Origin: Microvenator marinus
GTDB lineage: Bacteria; Myxococcota_A; Bradymonadia; Bradymonadales; Bradymonadaceae
Direction: 5' to 3'
Length of the DNA: 64,000 nucleotides
Assembly (NCBI RefSeq): GCF_007993755.1
Contig: NZ_CP042467.1
Location: forward strand, 3,062,001 to 3,126,000
The notes beneath the pieces are model-generated. The model was not told where the DNA came from and did no database searches. It saw nothing but the letters and a program-made list of their open reading frames with translations. Made by a program: the position numbers and the translations under genes. How positions within the stretch are numbered: position 1 is the stretch's first letter; each line of letters begins with the position of its first letter. This document shows, one piece after another, positions 61,007 through 64,000 of the stretch.

Positions 61007-61819
61007 CTATTCTAACCGGTAAAGCCTCGGTCTGGACGGCGCGGCATCCAACATCAAGTTTGGACACTCGATGGCGAGCATCGCGGGGCCGTCCTCGACC
61101 TCAGCGGGTACGTAGATCATCTCGGTGATGGTACACTCTGGGCGCCCGGCGCCCGCCCTTGCAGACGGCGGCACCGCCCACCACACATGATGGTTCGGCA
61201 ATAAGCCCGTGTCTTCTTCGCGGTCCACGGACGGAAAGTCCACCAGAAGATGCAAAAGATCCTTCTCCACCAAGAACTCCATGGCCTCTTTGGTGAAGTA
61301 GACAGGGTTATGGCCGCTAAAATGTTGGTGTCTCTTGGATTCCGGGTTTGGGAGTGTGCGCAGGACCAGGGCCTCGGGGGGCCAGGCATCAGGCACGGAT
61401 TGTTCCCAGGCGGCGCGAAGCGCGCGGGCGGTAACCACCACGTCCTCGGGATGACTCTGCGCGAGGTACGTCTCCTCAGAGCTGCCCAGAGGTTCCGGGA
61501 ACACGCTCAAGACAGCCGCCATCCAAAACGGCTGAGTCAGGCAATCCGCAACGCTCAAGCGCTCATCAACAATATGGCCGACACACTCGGTGTGCGTGCC
61601 GTTTCCATGCGGGCACATCTCGAACGTCTCGCAGTTGACGCTCCCGTCCTCGCGGGTATCACCCACAAAACCGCCGGCTCTGAAAGGCGCGGAGCGGGCG
61701 CGCGGGATGCCAAATGCGTTCGGTTGAGGGCCGTAGAACTCCACCCGCGTAGAGAGGTCGATGGCCCCCCACATGTCGATCTGAGTGTCGTACTTCTCAA
61801 GATGAAGCGTGGCTTTCAT
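61007..61819 (-). CDS. Cyclase-family metal hydrolase (kynurenine formamidase-like)
   Basis: 270 residues. The metal-binding motif CPHGNGTHTECVGHI matches the HxGTHxDxPxH signature of the cyclase/KynB family, with further residues in FSGHNPVYFTKEAMEFL and LLPNHHVWWAVPP. KynB hydrolyses N-formylkynurenine. The neighbours act further down the kynurenine pathway, which supports a related role, but the sequence is longer than classical KynB and the exact substrate is unsure. It begins 9 bases after the decarboxylase gene. Confidence 0.78.
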   Translation of the reverse strand: MKATLHLEKYDTQIDMWGAIDLSTRVEFYGPQPNAFGIPRARSAPFRAGGFVGDTREDGSVNCETFEMCPHGNGTHTECVGHIVDERLSVADCLTQPFWMAAVLSVFPEPLGSSEETYLAQSHPEDVVVTARALRAAWEQSVPDAWPPEALVLRTLPNPESKRHQHFSGHNPVYFTKEAMEFLVEKDLLHLLVDFPSVDREEDTGLLPNHHVWWAVPPSARAGAGRPECTITEMIYVPAEVEDGPAMLAIECPNLMLDAAPSRPRLYRLE

Positions 61820-61828
61820 GGCATCCCT

Positions 61829-62863
61829 CTAAAGAGATTTGGTGTGCGCGAGGCTGGCAGGGGTCTCAAAATCCTCACGGTTTAGGCCGAGCCATTCGAG
61901 CGCTGTCCCACTGAGCAGACGCTCCTTAGTTTGAGCGCTGAGGTCCGTGCTTTCGATGAGCTTTCCGGGGCTAAGCTCGCCCAACGGAAACGGATAATCA
62001 GTACCCAGAGCCACGCGATCTTCGCCTACGATATCCAGGAGGAACTCAAGCGTTTTCGCGTCATGGACCAGCGAGTCAAAGTAGAGTTCTTTGACGAACT
62101 CAGCCGGAGGCGTGGTGGTCTCGGTTTGGCAGAGGTCGGGACGCACCTCGAAGCCATGGCTGATGCGCCCGAGCGTGCCCGGGAATGAGCCGCCACCGTG
62201 GGCAAACGCAAACTTAAGGCCGGGGAATCGCTCGAGCACGCCGCCCATAAGGATGGAGCAAATCGCGCGCGAGGTCTCCGCGGGCATGCTCACAAGCCAG
62301 GGCATCCAGTATTTCTGCAGCTGCTTCATGCCCATCATATCCCAAGGGTGCACGAAGATCGCGGCGCCAGTCTTCTGGGCGACCTCCCAGATGGGGTCAA
62401 ATGAGCGGTCATCGAGGTTGATATTATTGACGTGCGTGCCGATCTCCACGCCCCGCAAACCCATGGCCATGCAGCGCTCAAGCTCACGCGCAGCGAGCTC
62501 CGGCGCTTGCATGGGGAGCGTGCCGAGGCCCACAAAACGTTTGGGGAATTGCTCGACGATACCGACGAGGTGGTCGTTCAGGAAATGCGAGAGATCGAGC
62601 GTGTCCTCAGGTTCAGCCCAGTACGAAAACATCACGGGCACCGTGGAGAGCACCTGCACATCCACCTGAAACTTCTCGCACTCGGCGAGTCGTGTCTTTG
62701 GGTCCCAGAGGTTCGGGTCGACTTTGCGAAAGAGCTCTCCCTCAGTCATCATGCGCCCGCAAGAGCCCTCGACCTCGAGCTGAATCCACCCTCCGTACCC
62801 GTATTTTTCACGCAAATCCGGCCAGCCGGCAGGCAAGATATGAGTATGGATATCGACTTTCAT
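61829..62863 (-). CDS. 2-Amino-3-carboxymuconate-6-semialdehyde decarboxylase
   Basis: 344-residue amidohydrolase-superfamily decarboxylase. Motifs: KVDIHTHILP (metal His pair), GTLPMQAPELAARELERCMAMGLRGVEIGTHVN, AIFVHPWDMMG (His), FAHGGGSFPGTLGRI and ALGTDYPFPLGE (Asp). These are the ACMSD signatures. The enzyme decarboxylates the product of 3-hydroxyanthranilate dioxygenase, sending carbon toward glutarate-type catabolism rather than quinolinate. It begins 3 bases after the dioxygenase gene. Confidence 0.9.
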   Translation of the reverse strand: MKVDIHTHILPAGWPDLREKYGYGGWIQLEVEGSCGRMMTEGELFRKVDPNLWDPKTRLAECEKFQVDVQVLSTVPVMFSYWAEPEDTLDLSHFLNDHLVGIVEQFPKRFVGLGTLPMQAPELAARELERCMAMGLRGVEIGTHVNNINLDDRSFDPIWEVAQKTGAAIFVHPWDMMGMKQLQKYWMPWLVSMPAETSRAICSILMGGVLERFPGLKFAFAHGGGSFPGTLGRISHGFEVRPDLCQTETTTPPAEFVKELYFDSLVHDAKTLEFLLDIVGEDRVALGTDYPFPLGELSPGKLIESTDLSAQTKERLLSGTALEWLGLNREDFETPASLAHTKSL

Positions 62864-62866
62864 GGA

Positions 62867-63376
62867 TTACATCTCGAGGTAGTGACCACAGGATTTGCAG
62901 GTTCTTAGCGCGTCGTTTTCACGGAAATTGCCGATAGCCGCTTTGAGCTGCCCAACGATATCGTGAAGTTGGAAGAACTCTTCGTGGAGGACCTCGTGAC
63001 ACCCATCACAGTACCATCGAAGTCCGTCCTTATCACCTTCCTGGCGTTTGTGCTCGATCACAAGTCCGACCGTGTTCTCGCCGCGCTGCGGTGAGTGCGG
63101 GATATAGGGCGGGAGCAGGAAGATCGCGCCTTCCGGGATCACGATATCCTTGAACTCGCCGTCGACCACGACCTTGAGCGTCATATCGCCTTCGATCTGG
63201 TAGAAGAACTCCTCATCAGGGTCGATATGGTAGTCCTTTCGCTTGTTGGGACCTCCGACCACAAAGACGTCAAAGTTGGTGTCTTCCCAGATTTTCTTGT
63301 TGCCGACGGGTGGTTTTAAAAGATGGCGGTTCTCCTCTATCCACGCCTTAAAGTCGATGGGTGGCAGCAATGGCAT
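62867..63376 (-). CDS. 3-Hydroxyanthranilate 3,4-dioxygenase
   Basis: 169 residues, cupin fold, bacterial type. Iron ligands lie in KDYHIDPDEEFFYQIEGDM and PPYIPHSPQRG; a rubredoxin-like C-terminal site has WYCDGC and TCKSCGHY. The enzyme opens the 3-hydroxyanthranilate ring using Fe(II) and oxygen to give 2-amino-3-carboxymuconate semialdehyde, the substrate of the next gene product. It is the first gene of the three-gene operon. Upstream kynurenine genes (tdo, kynU) are not in the window. Confidence 0.94.
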   Translation of the reverse strand: MPLLPPIDFKAWIEENRHLLKPPVGNKKIWEDTNFDVFVVGGPNKRKDYHIDPDEEFFYQIEGDMTLKVVVDGEFKDIVIPEGAIFLLPPYIPHSPQRGENTVGLVIEHKRQEGDKDGLRWYCDGCHEVLHEEFFQLHDIVGQLKAAIGNFRENDALRTCKSCGHYLEM

Positions 63377-63496
63377 AGTGTCTCCTTAGTCGATGCGTTT
63401 TAATGGGTCTAAACGAGCAAGGCCATCTCGTCAACGTGGTCAAAATTTGAATCCCGCGCTAGATGAGTACGTCTGAACCAAATAGAGGAGATACAA

Positions 63497-64000
63497 ATGA
63501 AATCCATATTTTCTATATCAACACTCTTGCTCGTACTCTTGGTGGGCCTGCCGGCCTTTGCCCAGGACGTCATCGACCACAAGCCCTTCAACGCTTTGCT
63601 CAAGACCTACGTCAAGGGTGGACAAGTCAAGTACTCGGCACTCAAGGATTCCGAGGAAGACTACGCAAAGCTCAAAGCATACGTGGAAGCTGTGGGCACG
63701 GCCGAGGTCAAAGGGTCCAAAGACGCGCAGCTCGCGTTCTATCTCAACGCCTATAATGCGCTCGTGATCTCATCTGTGTTGGACAATTGGCCGGTCAAAA
63801 ATGTGCTCAAAGTGGACGGGTTCTTCAAGAAGATCGAGCATAAAGTCGCGGGCCAAACGATGACTCTGGACCACCTGGAACACACGATTATCCGGCCCAC
63901 GTTCAAAGACGCGCGCGTGCATTTCGCGCTCAACTGCGCGGCGCAATCATGTCCGCCGCTCAAGGCCAAAGCGTTCACGCATAAGAACGTTCAAAAGGTG
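63497..64000 (+). CDS. DUF547-domain exported protein (partial, runs off the window)
   Basis: An ATG at 63497 with AGAGGAG upstream opens 168 codons to the right edge without a stop. The signal peptide ends near PAFAQ. DUF547 features follow: FNALLKTYVKGGQVKYSALK, LAFYLNAYNALVISSVL, and the conserved RVHFALNCAAQSCPPL. DUF547 resembles a papain/transglutaminase-like fold with Cys and His, but function is unproven. The C-terminal part is missing. Confidence 0.88.
   Translation, partial: MKSIFSISTLLLVLLVGLPAFAQDVIDHKPFNALLKTYVKGGQVKYSALKDSEEDYAKLKAYVEAVGTAEVKGSKDAQLAFYLNAYNALVISSVLDNWPVKNVLKVDGFFKKIEHKVAGQTMTLDHLEHTIIRPTFKDARVHFALNCAAQSCPPLKAKAFTHKNVQKV

Noticed and set aside
1-64000. CRISPR arrays, insertion sequences, phage genes, rRNA
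   Set aside because: No regularly spaced repeats, transposase or integrase motifs, or rRNA stretches were seen on reading both strands.

Overview
The window looks like chromosomal DNA of a Myxococcota/deltaproteobacterium-type bacterium, most probably of the Bradymonadales or a close relative. This is inference from gene style only: many lipoproteins with an Asp-Met/Asn-rich spacer after the lipobox, PEGA-domain proteins, Sel1 and FG-GAP lipoproteins, DUF3160 and DUF547 proteins, several eukaryote-like Ser/Thr kinases and a PP2C phosphatase. Coding density is high, most genes sit in tightly packed runs on the minus strand, and no gene-free stretch exceeds 300 bases. No transposase, integrase, CRISPR array or rRNA gene was seen.

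Layout. 1-3.7 kb: three tandem kinase-like genes (one with an EF-hand, one cut by the window edge) and a repeat-bearing lipoprotein. 3.8-10.8 kb: a minus-strand run of beta-lysine-type acetyltransferase, acetylpolyamine amidohydrolase/HDAC-like deacetylase, a deoxyribose-phosphate aldolase with an unusual N-terminal tail, a degenerate acyl-CoA-synthetase-like protein and a GT39-type membrane glycosyltransferase. 10.8-19.5 kb: two paralogous Cys-rich lipoproteins, Sel1 lipoprotein, TonB/AgmX-like protein, glycerol kinase and an AsmA-GT51 transglycosylase fusion. 19.5-23 kb: plus-strand menC-menE-moaA. 23-28.8 kb: FG-GAP lipoprotein, a cassette of two paralogous lipoproteins around a TIGR02147-type regulator, and an esterase lipoprotein.

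28.9-34.3 kb is the main accessory module: a large Eco57I/PglX-like DNA adenine methylase overlapping an SNF2-like helicase, without a recognisable nuclease. It is followed by a DUF3160 lipoprotein, a vWA lipoprotein with a decayed copy of its own 3' end further on, a 32-residue membrane peptide with an excellent ribosome binding site, and an AbiE locus whose antitoxin gene is intact but whose toxin gene has lost its catalytic core. 42-47 kb: HAD phosphatase, PP2C phosphatase, SpoIID/LytB protein and PEGA protein. 47.1-48.5 kb: tRNA(CAT), C4 zinc-ribbon coiled-coil gene and RNase P RNA.

49.5-60.9 kb is one co-directional run: topA, PEGA/barrel protein, TPR protein, FKBP isomerase, hutH, HD hydrolase, PQQ-propeller lipoprotein, OmpR-type regulator and histidine kinase. 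61-63.4 kb holds a three-gene kynurenine-branch operon (3-hydroxyanthranilate dioxygenase, ACMS decarboxylase, cyclase-family hydrolase), and the right edge cuts a DUF547 protein. The most notable candidates for something new are the methylase-helicase pair, the aldolase with a microcompartment-targeting-like tail, the regulator-lipoprotein cassette and the shared lipoprotein spacer.
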